A stretch of DNA of 64,000 nucleotides, from NCBI GenBank assembly GCA_031267755.1, contig JAIRYP010000011.1, positions 192,761 to 256,760 of the forward strand, in the 5' to 3' direction. The notes under the pieces are model-generated. The model was given only the letters and a program-made list of their open reading frames with translations, was not told where the DNA came from and did no database searches. Each line of letters opens with the position of its first letter. Positions within the stretch are counted from its first letter, which is position 1. Position numbers and translations under genes: made by a program. The stretch is from Clostridiales bacterium (GTDB lineage Bacteria > Bacillota > Clostridia > Monoglobales > JAIRYP01). Below are positions 10,805 through 19,568 of this stretch, one piece after another.

Positions 10805-11739
10805 TTAATAAAATTGCTTTAGACACTGTTAAAACTGATAACAAAACTGCTTTTAAAGAACTTACTAAAAATTTTGAAGACTTTCTAATAAGACAAAAAA
10901 GAGTTTCAAACAACACTTGTAATTCGTACGGTAGAGACGTTGATAAATTTCATATTTATTTAGAAGATGCTAAAATGAATGCATTTGAAGCAAGTTCTAG
11001 CGACGTTTCCGCATTTTTAGATTCAATGAATAAAAATCATAAAGCAACATCAACAATTTCTAGAACGCTTGCATCTCTTCGTTGTTATTACAGATATCTT
11101 GAAGTAACAAATCAAATTAAAGAAAATCCAACAAAAAGCGTAGCATCTTACAGAGTTGAGAAAAAAGAACCCCAAATATTAACTCATGAAGAAATACAAA
11201 TTTTATTGGACCAACCAAAGTGCATTGGTCTTAAAGGATACCGTGACAAAGCAATGCTTGAACTTCTTTATGCGGCAGGCATGCGAGTTTCAGAACTTAT
11301 CAATCTACTTATCGAAGATGTTGATATTGAAGCACAAACTGTTTTATGTAGAAAAGGAATAAGAGAAAGGATAATACCTGTTCATCCTTCGGCCATAAAA
11401 GCTGTAAAAGCATACCTGGACAAATCTAGACCGATGATGGTCTTAAGTGAAAACGTGCCGTTTTTATTTGTAAATTGCAATGGTCGAAAACTTACCCGTC
11501 AAGGATTTTGGAAGATTATTAAGCTATACAAGGATATGTCTAAAATTGACAAAGATATTACACCTCACACATTAAGACACTCGTTTGCGTTTCATTTACT
11601 TGAAAAAGGTATTGATGTTAAAACTATTCAACAAATGCTTGGTCATACTGATATTTCTTCAACAAACATGTATGTACAACTAATGAATAAAAAGCTAAAT
11701 GACTTGAACAATAAAATTGAAAATGAAGAATCAGAATAA
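10801..11739 (+). CDS. xerD: Tyrosine recombinase XerD
   Basis: YAAGMRVSELINL, HTLRHSFAFHLLEKG, QQMLGHTDISSTNMYVQL; TTG start. Confidence 0.88.
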   Translation: MINKIALDTVKTDNKTAFKELTKNFEDFLIRQKRVSNNTCNSYGRDVDKFHIYLEDAKMNAFEASSSDVSAFLDSMNKNHKATSTISRTLASLRCYYRYLEVTNQIKENPTKSVASYRVEKKEPQILTHEEIQILLDQPKCIGLKGYRDKAMLELLYAAGMRVSELINLLIEDVDIEAQTVLCRKGIRERIIPVHPSAIKAVKAYLDKSRPMMVLSENVPFLFVNCNGRKLTRQGFWKIIKLYKDMSKIDKDITPHTLRHSFAFHLLEKGIDVKTIQQMLGHTDISSTNMYVQLMNKKLNDLNNKIENEESE

Positions 11740-11750
11740 TTATAGGAAAG

Positions 11751-11787
11751 CGAATGTAATTTTAAAAATTACATTCGTTTATTTTTT
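11751..11787 (+). terminator. Intrinsic terminator after xerD
   Basis: cgaatgtaatttt / aaaattacattcg inverted repeat followed by a T-rich tract (tttattttttt). Confidence 0.75.
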
Positions 11788-12030
11788 AAAGTCGATTACA
11801 TGTTAACCTTATATTTTGTGTCCCTACCCAATTAATTTATTTTTCATACTTATCTTTAATTCCAAAAAATTTTTTCATAGCTATATATGTTATATTAAAA
11901 ATAATATCTTAACTTCTCAACTTTTTTATATAAAACTAATAATAATTTTGCTAATTTTGTCTAAAATAATACAAACGCTTAATTGTGGTTTTACAGATTA
12001 TGATAAAATTTAATGAAGAGGAGGTTAAAA

Positions 12031-12606
12031 ATGAGTAAAGTTGTTGAGATAAGATGGCATGGACGTGGAGGACAAGGTGCCAAAACTGCTTCACTGTTAT
12101 TAGCCGATGCAGCGTTTAATACAGGAAAATTTGTTCAAGGCTTTCCAGAATATGGCCCAGAAAGAATGGGAGCCCCTATCACTGCGTACAACAGAATATC
12201 GAGTGAAAAAATAACAATCCATAGTAATATTGATGAACCAAATTATGTTGTTGTAGTAGACGAAACTTTAATTGAGACAATTGATGTAACAAAGGGTCTC
12301 AAAAAAGAAGGAGCTATTATAATCAATAGTGCTAAAAACCCATCCGAAATAGCAAAAAATATTGGTGCTTATGATGGAAAAATTTACACAATAGATGCAA
12401 AAACTATTTCAATTGAAACAATTGGAAAAAATTTTCCCAACACTCCGATGCTTGCAGCTGTTGTTAAAATTAGTGGAATTATGGAAATAGAGCAATTTCT
12501 AAAAGATATGAAAGAATCTTTTGCCCACAAATTCGCTTCAAAACCACAAGTCATCGAAGGGAATATGAAAGCCCTAGAACGTAGTTTAATGGAGGTACAT
12601 GAGTGA
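12031..12606 (+). CDS. porC: 2-oxoacid (pyruvate):ferredoxin oxidoreductase, gamma subunit
   Basis: EIRWHGRGGQGAKTASLLLADAA, QGFPEYGPERMGAPITAYNRIS. Start placed at ATG 12031 after gaggaggtt. Confidence 0.88.
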   Translation: MSKVVEIRWHGRGGQGAKTASLLLADAAFNTGKFVQGFPEYGPERMGAPITAYNRISSEKITIHSNIDEPNYVVVVDETLIETIDVTKGLKKEGAIIINSAKNPSEIAKNIGAYDGKIYTIDAKTISIETIGKNFPNTPMLAAVVKISGIMEIEQFLKDMKESFAHKFASKPQVIEGNMKALERSLMEVHE

Positions 12607-13001
12607 TGAATTCTTTTGAAAATTTAATTGACATTTTTCACGTATTCGAAAACAAATCACCAACAAAAAATATTAGAAAAATTGCAAACGAAGGTATATC
12701 TCCTCATGAGTTAACAACATCTGCTCAAATTTCATGGAAAACAATTTCTCCGGGCGGAACAATAATGAACGCCGGAAACGCAGAAGAATTCAATACTGGC
12801 GATTGGCGCTCTTACAAGCCATTATTTATAAAGGAAAATTGTAAACAGTGTCTTTTATGTTACCCTGCTTGTCCAGATTCTTCAATACCTATAAACGAGC
12901 AAGGTGAAAGAGGAGAATTTGATTATAAACATTGCAAAGGATGCGGAGTTTGTGAAAATGTTTGTCCATTCAACGCAATTGAAATGAAAGAAAACTCATA
13001 A
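12603..13001 (+). CDS. porD: 2-oxoacid (pyruvate):ferredoxin oxidoreductase, delta (4Fe-4S) subunit
   Basis: Two ferredoxin motifs: CKQCLLCYPACP and CKGCGVCENVCP; translationally overlaps the gamma subunit. Confidence 0.88.
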   Translation: MMNSFENLIDIFHVFENKSPTKNIRKIANEGISPHELTTSAQISWKTISPGGTIMNAGNAEEFNTGDWRSYKPLFIKENCKQCLLCYPACPDSSIPINEQGERGEFDYKHCKGCGVCENVCPFNAIEMKENS

Positions 13002-13410
13002 ATTTTTATCCTGAAAATGCACTATTTGATTTTAAATATTCAAATGGCATCTTGACTTGAAACTGAAAATTTTTTAAAAATTTTCAAACTTAAAATTCAA
13101 TAAGTTATAAACAAAAATTAATAATTTATGAAAATTTCTCTAAGAACACAGAAATTAAGTTTTAAAATTTTGACCTAATTTATTAATTAACAAAAATAAA
13201 ACAATAACTTAATTTTAAAGAAAATTTGATTTTTAATTATATTTATTTTACATTCAACGTTTTCTACGTAAACCCTAATAATTTCGAAATTTAAAACAAT
13301 AGACTTAATTTTATCAATTTGCACGTATAAACCTATTGAAATATTTAGAATTATTGTATTTTAACAAATATTATTTTCATTATTAAAATAAATTATCGGA
13401 GGTAATAATA

Positions 13411-14592
13411 ATGTCAATAAAGGAACGATTAAGCGGAAATGAAGCAGTAACAAATGCCATGAGGCAAATTAATCCAGATGTTGTCGCAGCATTTCCAATA
13501 ACTCCTTCAACTGAAATACCTCAGTATTTTGCTTCTTTTGTTAATAACGGAAAAGTTGATACTGAATTTATAACAGTTGAATCCGAACACTCGGCCATGT
13601 CGGCATGCATCGGTTCTGAAGCATCTGGCGCGCGAACAATGACTGCTACATCCTCAGCAGGTCTTGCTCTTATGTGGGAAATGTTATATATCGCTTCAAG
13701 CATGAGGCTTCCAATAATAATGTCGGTAGTTAATCGAGCTCTTTCTGGCCCGCTTAATATCCACAACGATCATTCTGATTCCATGGGGGCTCGCGACTCA
13801 GGATGGATCCAAATTTATGGCGAAAATAATCAAGAAGCGTATGATAATTTCATTCAAGCGGTTAGAATTGCCGAACACCCAGATGTTAATTTGCCGATTA
13901 TGAATTGCTACGATGGTTTTATCACGAGTCATGCAGTTGAAAACATTGAACTAATTGATGATGACAGCGTTAAAAATTTTGTCGGAGAATATACGCCAAA
14001 ATATCACCTTTTAAACAAAAATCAACCAATATCTCTTGGACCACTTGATTTGCCACAACACTATTTTGAGCACAAAAGACAACAAGCAGAAGCTTTAAAA
14101 AATGCAAAACAAGTTATATTAGACGTTGCAAAAAAGTTTGAAGAAATGACCGGCAGAAAATATTCATTGTTTGAAGAATATGAAATGGAAGATGCGGAGT
14201 TAGCAATAGTTTTACTTAACTCAACTGCTGGAACTGCAAAATATGTGGTAGATGAACTTAGAGCTGAAGGAAAAAAAGTTGGCCTTATAAAAATTCGAAT
14301 TTTTAGACCTTTTCCGGTTGAAGAAATTGCAAAAGCATTGTCTAAATGTACAGTCGTTGCCATTTTAGATAAAGCTGATTCTTTAAATGGTGCCGGCGGA
14401 CCACTTTTTACTGACATTACCTCTGCACTTTATGGAAAAACACATACCATTAAAGTTATAAATTATATATATGGTTTAGGCGGCAGAGACGTTAAGATAA
14501 ACGATATACGATTTGTTTATGATGAACTACAAAAAATTTTTGACGGAAAAAAAATTGAATCAATATTTAATTATTTAAATGTTAAAGAATAA
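13411..14592 (+). CDS. porA: 2-oxoacid (pyruvate):ferredoxin oxidoreductase, alpha subunit
   Basis: FPITPSTEIPQYFA, TATSSAGLALMWEMLYIASSMRLPIIM; RBS ggaggt. Confidence 0.92.
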   Translation: MSIKERLSGNEAVTNAMRQINPDVVAAFPITPSTEIPQYFASFVNNGKVDTEFITVESEHSAMSACIGSEASGARTMTATSSAGLALMWEMLYIASSMRLPIIMSVVNRALSGPLNIHNDHSDSMGARDSGWIQIYGENNQEAYDNFIQAVRIAEHPDVNLPIMNCYDGFITSHAVENIELIDDDSVKNFVGEYTPKYHLLNKNQPISLGPLDLPQHYFEHKRQQAEALKNAKQVILDVAKKFEEMTGRKYSLFEEYEMEDAELAIVLLNSTAGTAKYVVDELRAEGKKVGLIKIRIFRPFPVEEIAKALSKCTVVAILDKADSLNGAGGPLFTDITSALYGKTHTIKVINYIYGLGGRDVKINDIRFVYDELQKIFDGKKIESIFNYLNVKE

Positions 14593-14665
14593 CAGTAATA
14601 AAAACCTCCCTAAATTTATCTTTTTAAGCACATGAACGTTACATTTAAAAGAGGAGAATTACTAT

Positions 14666-15613
14666 ATGAATTATAATTTAAAAGAATGGTCAAAAAAACC
14701 CGAAAGATTAACAGGCGGGCATAGAATGTGCGCAGGTTGTAGCGCTCCAACGATTGTTCGAACAGTATTAAGAGCGCTTAAAACAGAAGATCACGCAGTG
14801 ATTGGCAGTGCAACAGGATGCCTTGAAGTTTCAACTTGCTTATATCCTTATACCGCATGGCGAGATTCTTTTATTCACACAGCTTTTGAATGCGCTGCAG
14901 CAACTGTTTCTGGCGCTCAAGCAGCATATGAAGCTTTAAAAAGAAAAAACAAATTAAACCAAACATGCGATATAAAGTTTATAACTTTTGGAGGAGATGG
15001 TGGAACTTATGATATAGGGCTTCAGTCGCTTTCGGGAGCTATGGAACGTGGACACGATATGGTTTACGTATGTTATGACAATGGAGCCTATATGAACACC
15101 GGTATTCAGCGCTCGTCCGCAACTCCAACATTTGCCGATACTACCACCTCTCCAGCAGGAACAAAAGTAGGCGGCAAACAACAACCCAAAAAAGATTTAA
15201 CATCGATTATGGTAAGTCATAATTTACCTTACGTTGCGCAAACGGCACCTCTTGGAAACTTCAAAGATATTAGTGAAAAAGCCGAAAAAGCTATTTATAC
15301 AAAAGGAGCATGTTTTTTAAACGTGATTGCGCCATGTCCTAGAGGCTGGAGATATGAAACTCCAAAACTTTTTGAAATTATAAAACTTGCTGTTGAAACC
15401 TGCATATGGCCACTTTATGAAGTTGAAAACGGCAAATATAAAATTAACTACAAACCTAAACAAAAACTTCCAATTGAAGACTTTATTAAACCCCAAGGCA
15501 GGTTTCAACACATGTTTAAAAATGGTAATGAATGGATGATTAAACAATTCCAAGAACATGTAGATAAAAAATGGAATGAATTATGCAAACTTGAAGATAT
15601 TACGAACCCTTAA
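14666..15613 (+). CDS. porB: 2-oxoacid (pyruvate):ferredoxin oxidoreductase, beta subunit
   Basis: GHRMCAGCSAPTIVR, TPP-binding region GGDGGTYDIGLQSLSGAMERGHDMVYVCYDNGAYMNTGIQRSSATP. Confidence 0.93.
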   Translation: MNYNLKEWSKKPERLTGGHRMCAGCSAPTIVRTVLRALKTEDHAVIGSATGCLEVSTCLYPYTAWRDSFIHTAFECAAATVSGAQAAYEALKRKNKLNQTCDIKFITFGGDGGTYDIGLQSLSGAMERGHDMVYVCYDNGAYMNTGIQRSSATPTFADTTTSPAGTKVGGKQQPKKDLTSIMVSHNLPYVAQTAPLGNFKDISEKAEKAIYTKGACFLNVIAPCPRGWRYETPKLFEIIKLAVETCIWPLYEVENGKYKINYKPKQKLPIEDFIKPQGRFQHMFKNGNEWMIKQFQEHVDKKWNELCKLEDITNP

Positions 15614-15719
15614 AACTAAACTATATATTTTTTAAGTAACCTTTTTGTTTATATAACAAAATGACTATTTAAAATTTAATTTTTATTAAATCAATATATT
15701 TTTGGAAAGGCGTGTTTTT

Positions 15720-16499
15720 TTGAAAAAGAAACTGTTCTTTTTTGCTTTTTTGTGTTTATTACTTATAACGGGATGTACATCATCCAATAAAATTGATAAA
15801 ATAAAAAGAAGTGGAAAAATAAAGATTTTCACAAATGCAAACTTTCCACCTTTTGAATATATAAAAGGAGAAAAAATCGTAGGAGTAGATATTGAAATAT
15901 CAAAAAAAATTGCTGAAGAAATAGGTGTTGAAGAAAAAATTATTGATGCCGATTTTGATGGAGTGATTTCAGCAATAGCAAGCGGCAAAGCAGACATAGG
16001 TATAGCCGCAATAACAATTAATGAAAAACGAAAAGAAGAAATTGATTTTTCCGTCCCATACTTTAAATCAACTCAATTTTTAATTCTTCCAGAAGAATCA
16101 AACACTAAAACTATTGAAGAATTAACGAACAAACGTGTTGCGGTTGCAATAGGATATTCTGGGCAAATTGCACTCGAAGAAGAAAACAAAAACGGCGCGC
16201 TTAAAGAGAATCCATCTAAAATTACTCATATAAATAGCATTAGTGAAGGAATTCTTGAATTGAAAAATAAAAAAGTTGATGCTTTTATAATAGATGAACA
16301 ACCAGCTAAAAAAATCATACTCGAGAATCCTGAATTCAAAGCAATCAAATTAATTTATAAAGATGGCAACGATATTTCTGAAGAATATGGCATTGCAATA
16401 CCCAAAAACAATCCAGAACTTTTAAATATTGTAAATGAGGTAATAAAAAAAATGATTGAAAAAAATGAAATAAATAAACTAGTAATTGAATATTCTTAA
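15720..16499 (+). CDS. Amino-acid-type ABC transporter substrate-binding lipoprotein
   Basis: TTG start after ggaaagg; lipobox LLITGC; FPPFEYIKGEKIVGVDIEISKKIAEEIG, family 3 SBP pattern. Confidence 0.85.
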   Translation: MKKKLFFFAFLCLLLITGCTSSNKIDKIKRSGKIKIFTNANFPPFEYIKGEKIVGVDIEISKKIAEEIGVEEKIIDADFDGVISAIASGKADIGIAAITINEKRKEEIDFSVPYFKSTQFLILPEESNTKTIEELTNKRVAVAIGYSGQIALEEENKNGALKENPSKITHINSISEGILELKNKKVDAFIIDEQPAKKIILENPEFKAIKLIYKDGNDISEEYGIAIPKNNPELLNIVNEVIKKMIEKNEINKLVIEYS

Positions 16500-16526
16500 C
16501 AAAAAATAAAAAGGAGCGATCTATTT

Positions 16527-17495
16527 ATAAAAAATAAAAAAATAAAAATTATTATAATTTCAGTTGTGATATTTTTATTATTTACTATGACTCTTACATA
16601 TAATAGACAAAAAAAAAAGAATTATTTAACAAAAATAGAACCATTCATTATCATGAAAATGATGAGTGGTCTTTGCGATCAAATGAAATATTATTTAATT
16701 GGTGAAGAAATCAAAAATTTGGGCTTTAAACTTAAATATGATCTATCGTGGTATGATGAATACCCTGTAAAAGATGGAACAAATGCAAGAAATTTTCAAC
16801 TTATAGATTTATTTCCGCAACTCGAATTCGAAATAGCCTCAAAAGAAGAAGCAGCGTTATATAGAAAAAAGTTTTTTTTTAACGGTGAAAATTTATCTAA
16901 TCAATGGCATATATCAGAAAAAATCAAATCACCTTTATATATTAATGCAACATTCGGTGATGCTTGGGCTTTATGTTATGAAGCACAATCAGCAATTAAA
17001 GATCAGGAAAAATATAAAAATTGTTTTCAACTTGATGAGTCTGTATTAAATCAAAAAAACTTAGAAATGCTCAAAAAAATAAGAAGTAAAGAATGTGCAG
17101 TGGGAGTTCATGTAAGACGAGGGGATATGTCAGAATCAGACGAAAATTCCTATTTTAAAGTTCCGGAACTCAATTATTTTGTTAATTCAATAAATATAAT
17201 GAAAAAAAAATTTCCTAACAGTTATTTTTTCTTCTTTTCGGACGATCCAAACTATGTTGAAGAAATAATTTTTCCAAAATTTGAAACAAATTTAAATGGA
17301 GAAATTGTAAATATAAATGACACTAAAAACTGTTTTATGGATTTCTTTCTTCTTTGCGAATGCAAACATCAAATTAGAAGTCAAGGAACAATGGGCGAAT
17401 TTTCGTACATACTAAATAAAAATCCAAATAAAATACTCATTGCGCCCAAAAATTGCCGAATTGACTTACACATTAAGCCAGATATTACAACTTAA
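16527..17495 (+). CDS. GT11-like alpha-1,2-fucosyltransferase with an N-terminal TM segment; likely ATA start
   Basis: GVHVRRGD (HxRRGD motif), YFFFFSDDPNYVEE, FFLLCECKHQIRSQGTMGEFSYILN. Start extended to ATA 16527, 10 nt after AAGGAG; tracked GTG start is 16566. Confidence 0.7.
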   Translation: MKNKKIKIIIISVVIFLLFTMTLTYNRQKKKNYLTKIEPFIIMKMMSGLCDQMKYYLIGEEIKNLGFKLKYDLSWYDEYPVKDGTNARNFQLIDLFPQLEFEIASKEEAALYRKKFFFNGENLSNQWHISEKIKSPLYINATFGDAWALCYEAQSAIKDQEKYKNCFQLDESVLNQKNLEMLKKIRSKECAVGVHVRRGDMSESDENSYFKVPELNYFVNSINIMKKKFPNSYFFFFSDDPNYVEEIIFPKFETNLNGEIVNINDTKNCFMDFFLLCECKHQIRSQGTMGEFSYILNKNPNKILIAPKNCRIDLHIKPDITT

Positions 17496-17529
17496 TATAA
17501 CAAATGATCTTAAATTTACCGAGGTAAAA

Positions 17530-18228
17530 GTGTTTAAAAACTCAATGAAAAAACTATTAAGACAATTTAAATCTACTTTCATCGAAGATAGTATGTATAA
17601 ATTGTTTATGCGTGGCATATTGAATACACTTGTAATAACATTTTTTGGTATTATTATTGGTTTTTTTATTGGAACTGTAGTCGCGTTAATAATTACAATG
17701 GACATAACAAACAAAAAATATAAAATTTTTAAAAAAATTTGTAAATTTTATATTTTAATTACTCGCGGTACTCCTTTAGTAGTTCAGCTTTTGATTACTT
17801 ATTATATAATATTATCGAATTTTAACAACAGTTTGTTTATTGCAATATTGTGCTTAGGTGTAAACTCTGGAGCATATATGACGGAAATAATACGATCTGG
17901 AATTTTATCAATCGAAATCGGACAAATAGAAGCTGGAAAGTCTCTCGGCCTCTCAACTATTATGATATCTAAAAAAATAATCATGCCACAAGCTTTAAAA
18001 AACATTTTGCCAGCATTCGGAAATGAAATAATTGCGCTTTTAAAAGAAACTTCCATTGTAGGATATATAACGGTTATGGACATTACAAGGGCTGGAAATT
18101 TGGTACGAGCAAAAACAAATCAACCGTTTTTTTCTCTTATTTTTACAGCAATTGTATATTTATTAATTGTAGTAATAATTACTAAATTATTAAAAATTTT
18201 AGAAAAAAAGATAACTATAAACTCTTAA
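17530..18228 (+). CDS. Amino acid ABC transporter permease
   Basis: RGILNTLVITFFGIIIGFFIG, TRGTPLVVQLL, SGAYMTEIIRSGILSIEIGQIEAGKSLGLS (EAA loop). GTG at 17530 follows gaggtaaaa. Confidence 0.85.
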   Translation: MFKNSMKKLLRQFKSTFIEDSMYKLFMRGILNTLVITFFGIIIGFFIGTVVALIITMDITNKKYKIFKKICKFYILITRGTPLVVQLLITYYIILSNFNNSLFIAILCLGVNSGAYMTEIIRSGILSIEIGQIEAGKSLGLSTIMISKKIIMPQALKNILPAFGNEIIALLKETSIVGYITVMDITRAGNLVRAKTNQPFFSLIFTAIVYLLIVVIITKLLKILEKKITINS

Positions 18229-18250
18229 ATTTTGAAAAGAAGGGTTCAAC

Positions 18251-19522
18251 ATCAAACACAAAAAAATTATTTTTTTAATACCAATTATTTCGACTATTTT
18301 TTTATTAATTTTTTTATGCAAACAAACAATTGCTTCGGAAGAAACTATAATTGCGATTTTCCCTGGATTTGGCGCAAGCGGAATTTTTCATACAAAAGAA
18401 GAAACGCTCAAATACCATAAAAATGAAGCTCTTTATGCAATATTTAATACTGACGAAACCAGAATGTTGCAAAGTTGGGTAAAACTCTTTTCTGATTTTT
18501 CAGAACTCTACATGAACGAAAACGGTACACATATAAATAAAAACTTTGGAATTCCAAAAAATGAATATTTTCCAAGCGAAATTGACTCAAAAATTGCTAA
18601 ATATGGAGTCAAAGAAATTTATAAAAATTTAATAATCGCATTAAAAAATCAATTTGAAAACAATCAAAAAAAAAATTGGAACAAATTTTTCAATTTTTTT
18701 AAAGAAAACGAAAAAACAACAAACCATTATGTTAAATTTTTTAATTATGATTGGCGCGAAGACAATACTATTTCTTCGCAAAATCTCTATGAAGAAGTTA
18801 AAGATTTTGATCACATTATAATAGTAGCCCACTCAAATGGCGCTCTTGTTGCTTGTGATGTTATGAAACGCTTGTTTAAAGAAAACCAAGAAAACAAAAT
18901 AGAATTATTTTTTTCAATAGGTGCACCTTATAAAGGTTCGGCAAAAACTATAGAAAATTTTGAAAAAGGAGATTCTTTACCAGATGAAGATTTTTTTAAT
19001 AAAATAAACGTATTAAATTTATACGGTGCATATACAAAAAAATTTATAAAAAATTGCATTTCATGTTTTGAGCTTTTACCAAACAAATATTATCAAGGAG
19101 CTTTTTTACAAGATAAAAACGGTAAAAATTTAAGTTATGATCAATCATTGTCTCTTTTAAAAAACAGACAATGGAACAAAAAACAAGATGGCACGCTTAA
19201 AGAAAACTTCAAAATTTCTAATAATTTTATAGAAAATATGTTCATAAACGGCGAACACGTGGCAAATATTGTAAATTCTTACATGTTTGTTGGAAATAAT
19301 TTTCAAACACTATCCAAAGTTAAAATTGATAGCAAAAAAAACGATAACTGTGAAAGAACCGAATATGAAGTGGGAGATGAAACGGTTACTTTAAATTCTG
19401 CAATTCCACCTGGCTGGAACAAACCAGAATGCATTTTCTATTCCGATTATACACATCGCGAACTTGTTAATGATCCCAAAATTATAAATAAAATAGTTGA
19501 TTTAATTTTCGAACAAGAATAA
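18251..19522 (+). CDS. Secreted LCAT/phospholipase-like alpha/beta hydrolase; likely ATC start
   Basis: Signal-peptide-like N-terminus reached only by starting at ATC 18251, 6 nt after AGAAGGG; then IIAIFPGFGASGIF, IIVAHSNGALVACDVM (nucleophile elbow), SIGAPYKGS, CFELLPNKYYQGAF. Confidence 0.55.
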   Translation: MKHKKIIFLIPIISTIFLLIFLCKQTIASEETIIAIFPGFGASGIFHTKEETLKYHKNEALYAIFNTDETRMLQSWVKLFSDFSELYMNENGTHINKNFGIPKNEYFPSEIDSKIAKYGVKEIYKNLIIALKNQFENNQKKNWNKFFNFFKENEKTTNHYVKFFNYDWREDNTISSQNLYEEVKDFDHIIIVAHSNGALVACDVMKRLFKENQENKIELFFSIGAPYKGSAKTIENFEKGDSLPDEDFFNKINVLNLYGAYTKKFIKNCISCFELLPNKYYQGAFLQDKNGKNLSYDQSLSLLKNRQWNKKQDGTLKENFKISNNFIENMFINGEHVANIVNSYMFVGNNFQTLSKVKIDSKKNDNCERTEYEVGDETVTLNSAIPPGWNKPECIFYSDYTHRELVNDPKIINKIVDLIFEQE

Positions 19523-19568
19523 TGATTCATGATTATGTTTTGAAATAATTATCAGAAATGCGGTATAA

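Noticed and set aside
10801-11739. XerD-like gene as a mobile-element integrase
   Set aside because: Context (putative spoIIM upstream, housekeeping genes around) and sequence fit chromosomal XerD rather than an element integrase.
11816-12013. 65-aa ORF between xerD and porC
   Set aside because: Very AT-rich, no RBS or recognisable motif, ends where the porC RBS begins; probably non-coding.
14061-14417. 118-aa minus-strand ORF inside porA
   Set aside because: Antisense shadow of a conserved gene, no RBS or family resemblance.
17440-17529. N-terminal extension of the ABC permease
   Set aside because: Overlaps the fucosyltransferase gene; GTG 17530 with a good RBS fits better.
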